Shown: piece after piece, positions 20,708 to 32,817 of the stretch
Layout: the number at the start of each line of letters is the position of its first letter
Position numbering within the stretch: the stretch's first letter is position 1
Source of the DNA: Bilabrum cf. latius
Taxonomy: Eukaryota > Bigyra: Bicosoecida > Bigyra > Bicosoecida
Length of the DNA stretch: 64,000 nucleotides
Reading direction: 5' to 3'
NCBI GenBank assembly: GCA_965178125.1
Contig: OZ237750.1
Location: 992,001 to 1,056,000 of the forward strand
Made by a program: the position numbers and the translations under genes
Notes under the pieces: model-generated
Databases searched by the model: none
Seen by the model: the letters and a program-made list of their open reading frames with translations, nothing else
What the model was told of the DNA's origin: nothing

Positions 20708-23044
20708 GGCTACCAAGGCACGACTTACTTGCGTGTTTTGTTGTTGATTTGAAGCTCTATCCGTCGAATGTAACGGAACAATACACAATTTACTGGTTTT
20801 TGCCGGTTCCGGATCAGCAATTTGCGCGGCGCCCAGATAATTCGGAGAAGAAATCATGATGCAATTCGATTCAGCGCGCTCTTGCGAGTCTGCTGGTGCG
20901 CCTTTCAACTCCATACGATGAGATTAAGTCTGTTAACATGCCATTCAAAGAATTGGCCTCTAGCAGGGAGCTGCAGCTTTGCGCGGCGCCAAAACTGTGT
21001 GATTAGTGTCGCACGACACCCCGACACTGCCCGCATACCCCTTTCTAGTCTACAAAATAGACCTAAAAATATACCTGTATGATAATGATGCTAAATTATA
21101 CGCTGCTGTGCAGACGAATGTCTGAATAAGATTCATTTGGACACGACAGGGTCCACGGTCATCCCTCTGGCAGCCGCAACAAACTTGCTTCGATTGGCCC
21201 TCTGAGATACTGAATTTGATTACACTCCTCATAATTCTGAGCAAATTGATGACTTTATTCAAATAACGCGCTCATATTCTGCTGTGCGGTTCATGAGTAG
21301 GGTGTTTCCCGTGAGGATGACTGAACCAGGCCGCAGAGTTAGCTATTGCACATTTACCTCACCAATCTGCAGCTTACCGCGAATTGAGACCAACCACTAC
21401 ATTTTTTGTATTGATCGTATTCAGAAAATCGAACAGGAGGCTACTATGGCCATCATTAGGACACGAGCAGCACCAGCAGCTGTGCGGGTGGCCAGATCCA
21501 GAAGACCTGAAGTACGCCATGCTATTCTACACCATTGGGACTGAAAATCCGTACACTGCCTTTTATTAGGTATATTAATACCATGATTAGTCTCAAACTA
21601 GTACTGGCCTCATAGATTTGACACAATTGTGTTCTGAATGGTACCAAACCACTGGAAACAGCCACAACTTGCGAAATTGTAGGACCTGTACAAATACAGT
21701 ACCATACACAAACAAATCGTATGTATAAATAAACTATAAGTGTATCAGGACAGTGGTGAATTGGATTCTGCCCAAAATGAATCGAGATCTGACGTCAAAT
21801 GAGACCATCCTCGGTTCTAATGGACTCTCTGTGACATACTGGAGCGGTGATTTGTTTTAAATACCTATTTGATCTGTAATGAAGTCGACCAATAGCGCAT
21901 TCTATTCGTCGAAATGATTGCACAATAGGGATGCAGCGTGGACTGTGGTTTCAGTGGCATTTGGATCAGCGTGCTGCTCCTCTCGTTAGCCTTACGGTGG
22001 TTGTATGGTAATTCACTAATTACACAATGAAAAAACCTCATTACATGGAAGATACGCTATTGATGTCGCGTGATAATCGACGAGTTGTATTGTGTCGGGG
22101 ATCGTTGCGGTCAAGAATTGGTGTGATGAATGTGTCGGGGTAAGTTACAACCGACGGATCGTCGTAAATTCAACTGTGGTTCCGCGTGGAGCAACTGCTC
22201 GACAGCAGAAACGGGCCCAATCCTGTAACAAGCCACTGGTCATGAATACAACAAGTTTATTTTATATATTGTACGGATAAATGATTGGTATTGAGTAGCA
22301 ATGCACGAACGGCAAGAGCTCCAGAGGCCTCATCCTCAGCACGGAGTAACCAACATCTGACGGCGCGTTGAGCATCAGCTCAAGGCATAACGAAACAACG
22401 AATCAATCGCCGTCAGATGGGAGCACCCCATAAACTGCATGGTCTGAAAGCATCGACGCCCACTCCTTCCAAGTGGCACGAGTCATAGCCCGATGCGACG
22501 CACAAGGGACAGCGGCTCCCATCAAATGGGAGGGTCACCACGCACATCACACCACGCCAAACACTGGGCCAGCACCCTGGCTTTGGAGGCAAACCCCTCA
22601 AGCAAGGGCGCCAACAAGTCTACCACGCCCGCCTGCACACGGGCCTTGCAGCGCTGACGATACCTGAAGTCAAACTCCGGCGTCACGCTGCAAGCCTATG
22701 CACAACTGGCGGAATAGCAGTCTTACCAATGCGGGGAGGGCTACTTAGAACCACGCTACCATAGGATAGACCCGGCCCACGCTCCCCGGACTCGCTGGCT
22801 TTCAGCATCCACGCGCGCTGCATGCTAACATTGCTGCGACGCAAGTCGCAGCAGTGCCACACGGGCTCAAACCCGATAGGCGGAGCAAATACAGCCAAAC
22901 GCAGGAGATTGCCAGCGAATACATCCGGGGATCATGAGAAAGGGGCCGAACCGCCGGCTTGCGACTTCTCCCCCGAAATCGAAATCAGGACTCGCATGCT
23001 GCCATCCATCTCCATGCCAGCCAACTGGTAGCCCCAGTCCCTGC
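20708..23044. other. Gene-poor, lower-GC region
   Basis: About 2.3 kb with clearly lower GC than the rest of the window. Open frames are all under 90 codons and show no family likeness. I found no tRNA, rRNA or transposase signature. It may hold the 3' end of the WW transcript, a promoter, a non-coding RNA or an unrecognised spliced gene. Confidence 0.45.
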
Positions 23045-23596
23045 TCACTCGCTTGCAGCCTTGTCCACGGCCTCGTTCAGCCAGTCCAGGCCCTCGAACA
23101 GCCCGTCCCCGCTCGAGGCGCAGCAGCCCTGCACCCACCAGTGCTTGGTGGGCAGCTTGTCCAGCGCCAGTGCCTTACTGACCTCTAGGGCGCTGGCCGC
23201 GCCGGGGAGGTCCTGCTTGTTGGCGAACACCAGGCACGGGGCGCCCCTGAGGTTCTGCATCACGGCATGCAGCTCCTCGGCAGCGAGCGAGAGGCGGGCC
23301 TTGTCGGCGGAGTCCACGATGAACATGAGCGCGGTGGCGTCCTGGTAGTAGTGCTTCCACAGCTTGCGTAGCTTAGTCTGGCCGCCGACGTCCCAGGCGG
23401 TGATCCGCAGCTTCTTGTACTCGAGAGACTCCACGTTGAAGCCAATCGTCGGAGTGGTCATGACCGACTCTCCAATCTTTAGCTTGTACAGCGTCGTAGT
23501 CTTTCCCGCGGCATCAAGCCCTAGCATGAGCAACTTACAGTCACGCTTTCCGAACGACTCAAACGCGCTCACGATGCTAGAGATAAATAGTCCCAT
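23045..23596 (-). CDS. Arf-family small GTPase
   Basis: A 183-residue GTPase of membrane traffic; ATG 23596 to TGA 23045, no internal TAG. Gly2 after MGLFISS is the N-myristoylation site of Arfs. P-loop GLDAAGKTT (26-34), switch I PTIGFNVE, switch [19 protein letters not shown] (Gln73), NKQD (about 130) and C-terminal [11 protein letters not shown] all match Arf. It is closest in pattern to Arf1-type, but divergent around residues 85-120 and with CASSGDG in place of CATSGDG. An ATG 10 codons upstream (23626) is in frame, but starting there would hide the myristoylated Gly; the upstream part is more likely 5' UTR or intron. Length matches the family (about 181). Confidence 0.93.
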   Translation of the reverse strand: MGLFISSIVSAFESFGKRDCKLLMLGLDAAGKTTTLYKLKIGESVMTTPTIGFNVESLEYKKLRITAWDVGGQTKLRKLWKHYYQDATALMFIVDSADKARLSLAAEELHAVMQNLRGAPCLVFANKQDLPGAASALEVSKALALDKLPTKHWWVQGCCASSGDGLFEGLDWLNEAVDKAASE

Positions 23597-23982
23597 GTTT
23601 GCAAATACCTGGGGTAGATGGAACAAGACTATCAGAAAGCTTCTCGTCTGCAGGCATTCACCCAGAAAAGAACTGATTAAGTTGTAACTATTATACTGAA
23701 GGTGCGCTTCTCACTTTTGCTTCTTTGTGGTGCTTGTATGTGAGCCGAAGTGCCTTGTTCGCGCTGCTGTTTCGCGGATATGTCTTAACCGGAAGTGCAT
23801 GTTCCAATTGATCCGATCCGTTTTTCCTCGATCCGAGTGTTGGCCTCTAGTTGTCGTAAACGGGCAATTTGCAGCCCGCGGATGATGTGCTACTGTATTC
23901 CCCAACTACCAACAGTCCAAAGTGCAATTCCAAGCCCGTGTTTCCGCCATTTCGCGGCCCGCAAAGCGAACCTCGGGCTTTC
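23597..23982. other. Spacer between Arf and peptidase genes
   Basis: About 385 bases upstream of the Arf start and downstream of the peptidase stop. No open frame of substance. CAGGTATTTG just ahead of the Arf ATG could be a 5' UTR intron donor. Confidence 0.4.
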
Positions 23983-26796
23983 TCACTGGGGCTGCAGCAG
24001 CTTGCTGATCATGAAGCTCAGCTCGATGGCCAGTTCCCTCCTCGAGTGGTACCTGTCGCTCGCCGAGAAATGCCCCGAGGTCATGTCTGTCTTGAGCAGG
24101 ATGTGCCTCTTGTCTCCCTCCTCGCCCTTGCCTCCGTCCGCGTGCTTGGCCTGCAGGTGAGCCGCCCACTTGGCAGGCTCCCAGTACGCCACCCGGGGGT
24201 CATGTAGCCCCGCGCAGATGAGCACGTTCGGGTAGGCGACTCCCTCCTTGACCATCTGCATGGGCGAGTAGCTCAGCATGCACTCGTGGAACCTCTCGTC
24301 GTGGGGATTGCCCCACTCCGTCCACTCCCCCGTGGTCAGCGGGATCGACGGGTCGCTCATCGTCACCATCAGGTCCACGAACGGCACGTCGGCGAGGCAC
24401 GCGTGCCACAGGTCAGGCTCGCGCAGGATCGCGTTCCCCACCAGCAGCCCGCCTGCAGACCCTCCCCCGCACCCAAGCCTGCCCTCTTTGCCCCAGCCCA
24501 GGTGAACCAGGCGCCGGGCGCACGCATTGAAGTCCGTGAAGGTGTTTGGTTTCTGAAGCAGCCTGCCCTGCTCCTCGTACCAGTACCGGCCCAGGTCGCC
24601 CCCACCCCGCACGTGCGCCACGCCCACCACGATGCCCCTGTCGGCATACGCCAGCTTGGCCACGGAGAAGTACGGGTCCGAGGAGATGCCGTAGGAACCG
24701 TATCCCTCCAGCATCAGCGGCGGGGCCTCTCCCTTGGACCAAGGGGGACTCTCCTCGTCCGATGCCGCGCCCGCTCCCGAGGCGGGACCCACCTGGTCCG
24801 TGCCCGCCCGCGCTGCCTCTTCTGCAGCCTTCTTCGCTCCCTCCGACCGCATGGCATCAGGCCTCCACAGCAGCGAGATGGGCACGTGCACCCAGTCGTC
24901 CAGCGAGGCTGCCGCGGGCAGGGGGGCGCCCTCTGGCAGCGCGTGCCGGGGCACCTTCGCGTGCACCACGGTGGACCTGTACTTGCTGGGGTCCGTGTTC
25001 GGGACGTCTCTCCGCTTCAGCAGCATGTACTGGCTTGGGTCAGCCGCGAGCGTGGCCGCCCTCTCCTCACAGGCGGCTGTCCTGTGAGCGCACCTGGTCG
25101 CGTCGAACTGGTACGTGGAGGAGGGGGAGAGCATCGAGGTGGACGTCACGCGCACGAGGGAGGTGTCGTAGTCCAATTCCTGGGGGGAGGCATACACGCA
25201 GGACGCGCCCTCGCCCCCCCCCGCGGGGAGCACCACCAGCGGGGGGGCCCTGGGCAGCACGGGGCGGTCCGGCCCAGGGAGCTCCGTGATACCATCCACC
25301 GTGCTGGGGGGCACGTGCCTGTCGCCCCCCTCCGACTTGGACACCGCCCCGCCCTTCTCTGCCGCGATCTTGGCGCAGGCAGCCTCGGCCTCGTCCAGCG
25401 CTGCACCGTGCACCACCCATGACCGGGGGAAGCCGCCCTGGCGGCCACCGAGCACGGCGAAGTTGCGCCGCGCCACGCACGAAGTCAGCTGGATGCCACG
25501 GTTGTAGGGCCGCAGCTCCACCCATGCGTTCTCCCCCCTGGCTTCGTCCAGCGAGTCCAGGGGCGCGAGGAACAGGGAACCTTCCCGACGGCCATTGCGG
25601 TTGCTCACGATGTACATGGTCCCCTCACGCACTGAGACGCGGTACTTGTGCCCGGCCCGCCGGGGAGCAACGGTCCGCAGCAGCCCCTTGACCGGGGCCT
25701 CCAGGTCCTGGGCCGCGACTGCCCTTAGGTCCACTAGGGAGGTCTCGCTCGTGTCCGCGCGGCCCGACCTGAGGAGCAGGAACCTCCTGTCGACCGTGGT
25801 GATGAGTCCGACCCTCATGGTGTCGTCCTTCTCCTCGAACAGGAGCTCGTCCTCGTCCTGGGGGCGGCCCATCACGTGCCTCCACACCTTGTGCGGGCGC
25901 AGGGTCTCGTCGTTTGTCACGTAGTAGAGCGTGCGATCGTCTGGGCCCCACTCCACGTCACCTGACGTGTTGGTGAGCACCTCTCCCAGCGCACTCGCTG
26001 GCATCCTGGGCACTTGTCCTGTTGCTGCCTCCGGGGAGCTCTCCAGCGGCTTGAAGTGCACGTCGTACGTCTCGTTCCCGGACAGGTCCACGGCGTAGGC
26101 GAGCACAGTCTCGGAAGGAGACACCTCAGTCACGCCCACGTCGCAGTGCTCGTGCCCGGCGGCCACCTCGTTCTCGTCCAGCACCACCTCCTCGGGACTG
26201 TCGCCGGGGATCTCCTCGGGCTTCCGCGGGGCGCGCTCCGGTACGTCAGAGGCGCTTCGCGACGCGGTCTCTGCCTCGGCTGCGGCGGCGCCAGCCGGTC
26301 TGGCCTCCATTGCTGGTGCAACTGCTGCCTTTCTGCAGTAAATCGAATACGATTTCCCCTTTTCTTGCCTCGAATAGTAGTAAAATGCCCCATGGCGGTG
26401 AGGCAGCCCGACATCTGTCTCTCTCATTCTGGAGATCAGTTCTTTGTACAGCTCGCCCTTCAGCTCATCCATAGGACCCTCCATCTAGGCCTTTGCGTAC
26501 TCATTCTGTGCGTGGAGCCATCCCAGAACCTCCGGGTCCCTCCTTGTCTCGTCTCTAAGCCATGCATACTTATCTTCTATTTCACGCGGTGGATCCACCC
26601 ATTTTTGAATATTGGCCTTCTCAGGTGATTTCCAGTAGTCTGTCATCACTGGGACCTTTCCAAATGCCACTTTGCGGCTGCCTTTGCGCGCTGTTGGGGG
26701 TCTGGAGCGCCGGAGTGCCATCCGTGTTGTAATTGCCGCCGATGCCAGGAATGTCGTCCCGGCAAACGCCAAAGTACCAGTGAATATCGACTGCAT
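23983..26796 (-). CDS. Oligopeptidase B-like serine peptidase (S9A)
   Basis: Cleaves short peptides, in this family after basic residues. 937 residues, ATG 26796 to TGA 23983, one in-frame TAG at 26485. N-terminal hydrophobic segment (about 1-25), then the family opening DKYAWLRDETRRDPEVLGWL and, across the TAG, NEYAKA / MEGPMDELKGELYKEL, which aligns with the oligopeptidase B helix before the beta-propeller. FYYYSRQEKGKSYSIYCRK matches the family. Catalytic triad visible: Ser in GGGSAGGLLVGN (about 780), Asp in AGLHDPRV (about 866), His in TSGHFSASDRYHS (about 907). There are propeller-loop insertions that are Ala/Glu-rich. Longer than bacterial enzymes (about 690) because of those loops. 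The N-terminus may target an organelle (inference). Confidence 0.9.
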
Positions 26797-27186
26797 ATTG
26801 AATCGTGGATGAAGCGGATATGCAACCCTTCCCGTGACGTACCGCTGGGCGACTAGATCTAGTGGCTATCGTGCAGTGCATCCGCAAGATCGGATCAAAC
26901 TGTGCACCAGACAACCATTGCAGACAGACGTCAAGTAGTTGCATCAACTTATCGAAATGATCTCGAACCGCAGCATCAGTAGCAAAATTAATCAAACACA
27001 TTCTGGAACACAAGCGGCGTGATTGCCTCCAGTGGTTTAGCAACCCACTGGATCGAATCGCACCGACCTGTTCCACCGGCAGCACCAGGGCAGCATCGAT
27101 CGATCGAGGCCGTCCTCTGTGCGCCGTTTCTTTGCAGTGGCAGTGGCAGTGGCGTGCAGCGCGGACCAATCGGCAGCGCGCACGAC
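26797..27186. other. Spacer upstream of peptidase gene
   Basis: 390 bases between the TALE-gene stop and the peptidase start, both on the minus strand; presumably promoter of the peptidase. No recognisable feature. Confidence 0.4.
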
Positions 27187-30100
27187 TCAGATGGCATTGC
27201 CCGTCCCAGTGGTAGCAGCAGGGGCAGGAGCAGGAGCAGGAGCAGGAGCGGCAGCAGTGGCAGGAGCAGGAGCGGCAGCAGTGGCAGGCGCAGGGGCGTC
27301 ACTCTGGATGAGTGCTTGCACGGGCTGCGACTGCGACTGCAGGCCCATCGGAGGCTGAGGCCGAGGCGGCTGCGACTGCACGCCGGCAGGCTGGGACACA
27401 TTTGGCGCCTGGTGCAAGGGCAACTACACACCCGTGCCTGCCCCCATGGACACACCCGGCATGGATGCACCCGGGCCTGCCCCCATGGACACACCCGGCA
27501 TGGATGCACCCGGGCCTGCCCCCATGGACACACCCGGCATGGATGCACCCGTGCCTGCCCCCATGGACACACCCGGCATGGATGCACCCGGGCCTGCCCC
27601 CATGGACACACCCGGCATGGATGCACCCGGGCCTGCCCCCATGGACACACCCGGCATGGATGCACCCGGGCCTGCCCCCATGGACACACCCGGCATGGAT
27701 GCACCCGGGCCTGCCCCCATGGACACACCCGGCATGGATGCACCCGGGCCTGCCCCCATGGACACAGCCGGCATGGATGCACCCGGGCCTGCCCCCATGG
27801 AAAGCGCCCCAGGCACACTGGGAGGACCGCCACCCTGCGAGGCCATAGCCATCGGCATGGGCATGGGTGCGGAGGGCAGGGGCTGGAGGGCCCCCCCGGG
27901 ACCCAACTTGAAGCGCATGGAAGCCACTGCCGCTGCCTGCGCGCTGGGTCTGGCCACCCCCGCGCCCCGCCTGCTCCCCCCGCCCATCAGCCCCCCGGGC
28001 AAGGTCCCTGGTGGCAGGCTCTGTCCCTTCTCCACCAAGATGGTCTTGCCCCCCCTGCTCAGCACGTCGAACGGGAGGGCATCGCCCTCGTGCTCCTGCC
28101 TGAAGCGGATGCACGGCAGCCACAGCCGCTTCCGCTCGTTGCGGAACCAGTCCGTGACCCGGGTCATGCTCAGCTTGGTCCTCTCGGCCAGCTCCTGCTT
28201 CATGGTCTCGGTCGGGTAGGGCGCGTTCCAGTGGTCCGACACCCACTGCTTGAGCATATTCACACTCTCGCGGGGCAGCCGCTGGTGCTCCACATAGGAA
28301 AGGCTCTCGGCTTTGCCCAGGTACCACTCGGGAGGCCGGATGCCCTTGCCGCTGTCCTCGGCCAGCAGGCCCCGCACCGTGAGCTTCTTGCGGGGAGTGG
28401 GCCGGCTGCCGCCCCCGCGCCCCCGGCCCCGCCCCCGGCCCCGCCCGCTCTTGCCCCGAGTGGCACTGCCCCGCCCCCGGCCTCGCCCCCTGCCCCGACT
28501 GCTCCCCGTTGCCGTGGTGCTTCCCCCCTGGGACCCAGCAACGGGCGAGTCGTCCTCGCCCGCAAGCCTGGGCTTGCGCAAGGGGTTGCCACTGCTGCTG
28601 CTTGCATCCTCGTCGTCTCTGCGCGGCCTGCCCCTCTTCCTCTTGCGGGAGCCGGACGAACCCAGCCGATAGCCATCCTCCTCGTCCTCCTCATCTCCCG
28701 CCGCAGCGCGCGCCAGCTTGTAGGAGGCCTTGCGCGGGCGGCCTCCGATACCGGTGGCCCGGCGCGACCCCAGGCCCGTACCAGCCACCCGCTCCATCCG
28801 CTCCTGGTGTGTCGGGGGCGCCTTCCCGCTCCCTCCCCTGGCCGCCTTGCCCGAGTACGAGGAGGAGGAGGTGCCCAAGGACCGCGTCTCTGTCCCCGCG
28901 GGACTGGAGCTGATCATGGCGAGCGCGGCCGCGGCCTCGTTCTCTTCGGCGTCCTCGTCCTCGTCGCCCAGACCCATCTCACTGGCCATCCGACTCGCTG
29001 CCGTGCCCAGCAAGTGCATCGTGCCCCCGCTCCGGTCTCCGGTCTTGCTTCTGCCCCTGGCCCGCTGCATGCCCCGGTCCGCCCCACCTCTGCCTGTCGG
29101 CTCCTCTCCGTAGCCCCCCAGGCCCGACCCGAAGCCCTGGTCCCAGCTGCGTGGTCCCCATTGCGGAGACCCCGGGGTCGGTCCCCCCCCCAAGGCGGGC
29201 TCCCAGCCCACAGGGCCCTGCAGGACGGGTCCTGCGCCCGGGAAGGGGCCCTGGCTCATGCGAGTGGCCTGCTGCTCCATCTGCTGCATCTGCAGCACGA
29301 TCTGCTGGTGGGCTGCCTGCGCAACCCGCTCCGAGACCATGACCATGCGACGCCCATCCTGCTCCACCACCGCCGAATGCGGGTCCCGGCCCGGTAGGAT
29401 AGACCGCAGCACCTCGACGATCACGTCGTTGGCAGGCAGCAGGCACACGTGCTGGCTGCCGTCGCTCGCGGCTGCCGGGGAATCGCCGTTCAACGAGCTT
29501 CCGCCAGACCCAGGCATCGAGCCAGACCCAGGCAACGAAGCAGACCCAGGCATCGAGCCAGACCCAGGCAACGAAGCAGACCCAGGCATCGAGCCCGGGG
29601 CTGGCCCCGGCCCTGGGACCTTTCCGTAGGTCGGAGGGAACGCCGGGCCAGAGCCGCTCAAGCCGCTCGGAGACACGCCCATGCCCCCTCCTGGCATGGC
29701 CGCCCCACCGCCAAACATGCCCGCCCCCCAGTCCCCAGGCCCAGGCCCAGGCCCTGGCCCAGTCGGCCTACCCGCGAAACCTGCGCCCAAACCTGGGACC
29801 AAGCCGCTCGCTGGTCCATTCCCCATCGAGGCGCCGAATCCAGCCACCCCAGCAGGGGCGCCGGGGCCGGGACCACTTCCAGCGACAACGCCAGCCATGC
29901 GGGCGCCAGGCCCGGCAGGTGGCTTGCCAGAGGAGGCCCCCCACGACGATCCACTCGGTCCAGGTGCGGGCGCCTGCCCTCCCACACCGGGGAGCGCGAA
30001 GCCGTTCCCGTTGCGCCCCGGCCCGTCCCCGCCTCCACCCATGCCGCCCATGCCGGAGCCCCAGCCCGACCCAGAGCCACCGAAGCCGCCGGAACCGGAG

Positions 30101-32817
30101 CTCCCTCCCGCGCCTGCGCCGGTGCCAGAGCCCCCTCTTTGGCCAGAGCCGTTTGAGGCGCCAGAGCCTCCGGTCGAGGCCCCGTTGCTGCCGCCGCTGC
30201 CCTGCATGGCCTGGCTGACCGCGGGGCCTCCTTGCCCTTGTCCCTGTTTGGGGTCCAGCAGCCTCCGCATGGCCATGGGGGTGTCCCTCAGCGACCTCCG
30301 CTTGTGCCCCGGAGTGGCCCCGGGAGACATCAGCCCAGCAGGGACCGCGTGGCCCGACTGCTCGTAGGCCTGCCGCATGGCCCGCCGCACCGTCCGCAGG
30401 GCACCAGCCAGCTGCACCCGGACCACGCTCAGGCTGCTGACCTTGGGCTGCACGTGAGAGGGGACGAGTGAAGGCACCGGGGGCCTCTCGTACCCAGAAG
30501 CACCGCGCCCGTCACCCACGGTCCGCCTCTGGTTGCTCGCGATGGTGGGCGAGTGCACCTCCGACTCGAGCCCGAGCCCGAGGGCGTTGTTGTTGCCCTA
30601 CCCGCTGAAGGCGAGCGACTGCATGAGGCCCTGGCCGTCGGACTGCTGCGGGCCAGCCAGTCCGGTGGGCCCTCTTTCTCCCCCCCGGGCCTCCCGGAAT
30701 ACCGCCCGGGCCTCATCCTCCGCGGACACGTGCATGTCAAGGCGGTCGCTGCCACGACTGGACTCGGCAAGATGCATCAAAGGGTCCGCGTTTCCGAAAT
30801 AGGCCACGCCCGAGCCCCCCATGGCGCCCAGCGAGCCGCCCTCTTGCTGCCTGCTGTCCCTCGCCGTGTCAAGGCGACGGTCCGACTCTGTGCTGGGCGA
30901 AGTGCTGAACTCGAACTCGAGAGGACCGCCGGGCTGCGCGCCCTGCTCCACCCCGAGCCCGAGGCGGCTCTGCGTTGATGCCGGGCTGCCACGGAAGAAT
31001 ACCCCCCTCGAGTTCTGGCCCCTCTGCTCGCCCCCCTGTCCCTGTCCCTGCATTCCCACGGCGGCAACAGGAGAGACGCCCAGAGCCGAGGAGCCGGTCG
31101 TGAACCCAGTCATGCCGCGGTGCTTGCTGTCCACGTTGCTGCTCCTGGACCCGCCCTCCTCGTTGCTCCCTAGTCCGTGTTCCCCACCCGCCCGAGACCC
31201 CAGCTCCCGCACCCACGCCTGCATGCCCCCGCTGCCGGTGCCCATCCTCCCCGGGGTCGCCTCCGTCAGCAAGGATCCGGGGGACGCGTCCATATTGCGG
31301 CTCCGAGTCCCCGTGCCGCCCCGCGTGCTCGAGGAGCCGCTGTTGGACCCGCCCGAGGAGGACCCGCCCGTCCCGCGCGCCCCCGAGGTAGTGCCCAGGG
31401 ACGGCACCTGCGCGAGCTGGCCCCCCTCCCGATCCACCTCTCTGCGCGTGCCTCGCTGGCCCTGGCTGCGGCCGGGGAAATCCCTCGTCACAGTGCCCCG
31501 TGTGTTCCCCGGTGAGACCCCCCTGCCGGTGGACAGCCCCGCAAACGCGTGGGGGCTCCTCCCGACTCCATCCCTCAGTCTCTCCTCCTACTCATCCGGC
31601 TCCTGGGTGCTGGCTGCCACGAGGTGCCTGGCTTCCACCCCGCTCGGGGTCATGCTCATGTCCACCTCCATGCTCATGCTCGCGGGGTACGCGCCCATGG
31701 AACTCGCCCCCCCGGCATTGGCAGAGGGATTCTGCATGCCTGCATAGGAAGTGGCGGTGTTGTCGCTCCCCAGCCGGCGAGGCATCCCATCGCCCTCGCC
31801 ACCGCCAGAGGGCCGAGCGGGCTAGCCGATGAGCCTCGAGTCGGAGCCCCTGGGAGCCTTCGACCTGCTGCCATGCCCCTGGCCGTGGCCTGGCTCCGAT
31901 TCGGTGCTCCACTCCCCCCGGCTGCCCCCGCTCCTGTTCCCTTGTGACCCGCTCGAGTTCTCGCTGCCCTCCCGCACGGGACCCAGCCGGCCGCCAGCCG
32001 ACGGCACCCGCTGCATCAGCGCTTCGTCATCTGCGGAGAGCTGCGGCCCGGAGTTCTGCGAGGAATGCGCAGGCTGTTCCCTGCCACCGGACTCCGACTC
32101 CAGCCGGAAGCTCCTGAGCCTCTGCAGCGTGGGATCGACCGACTCTAGCATCGAGGCGGCCCCGCGGATGCGGCGGACACTCACATTGGCACTAACTCCG
32201 CTGCTGCCAGAGCCCCCAGCGTGCATGCCCCAGCGGCTGAGTGATCTATTCGAAGTATTCCCACGGCCTGCAGCATCCACGGCCGCCTCTGCGGAAGGGC
32301 TTCCGCCGCGCAGCTGCAGCCTGGCATCGCCTGCCGTTGAGCCGGCCGGGGTCATGCCTGGAGAGAAATCGAGAGCTGCGCCTGCAGCGGCCGAGCCGGG
32401 AGTTACAGACATGTAATTAAATGACTGGTGCTGCATTACCGGGGAATCGTCGTGCATGCCGGCAAGCCCGAGGCGCGCTGGCTGAATGATTCCGCTTCCC
32501 GGCCCGGTGGCACTTCCGCTCGCGATCGAGGCCTGGCCCTGGCCACGGCCGCCAGGCGCTGCTTCGCCACCCATTGAAGAATCCCCTGATGAGATTGACA
32601 TCGCTTTCATGGCTACTCTTCCTTGGTTGCCATCAGACGAGGCCATGGCGGGCACTTGAACGATGGCATCACTCGAGAGTCGTGCTGAGCGGCCGCCCTC
32701 GGCTCCCATTTGGCTGCTGCTTCCACCAACTGCTGGCGCGCCTACGCCCGGTGCAAATCTTCCGATCATGCCAACTCCATGAGCGACTCTTCCATCTGAA
32801 GATGCCAGGAATCGCAT
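27187..32817 (-). CDS. TALE-class homeodomain protein with AT-hooks
   Basis: A DNA-binding regulator. One frame from ATG 32817 to TGA 27187 (1,876 residues) with TAGs at 31822, 31588, 30598 and 27424. The same frame stays open upstream through two more TAGs to a good acceptor (CTATCTCGCAG, ending 33087), so the real start may lie in an earlier exon. Homeodomain about residues 1511-1569: RLPRESVNMLKQWVSDHW, the TALE Pro-Tyr-Pro extension (NAPYPTETMKQEL), and recognition helix VTDWFRNERKRLW with Trp48, Phe49, Asn51 and Arg53. The usual TALE residue 50 (Ile) is Arg here. Upstream are AT-hook-like motifs (KRGRPRRDD, GGRPRK) and an Arg-Gly run. The N-terminal 1,400 residues are Ser/Gly/Pro-rich. 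A 13-residue tandem repeat lies C-terminal to the homeodomain. Confidence 0.85.
27445..27800. repeat. 39-bp coding repeat, about 9 copies
   Basis: In the minus-strand homeodomain gene it encodes GAGPGASMPGVSM-type 13-mers. Unit length is a multiple of 3, so the frame is kept. Two units carry Thr for Pro, one carries Ala for Gly. Confidence 0.9.
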
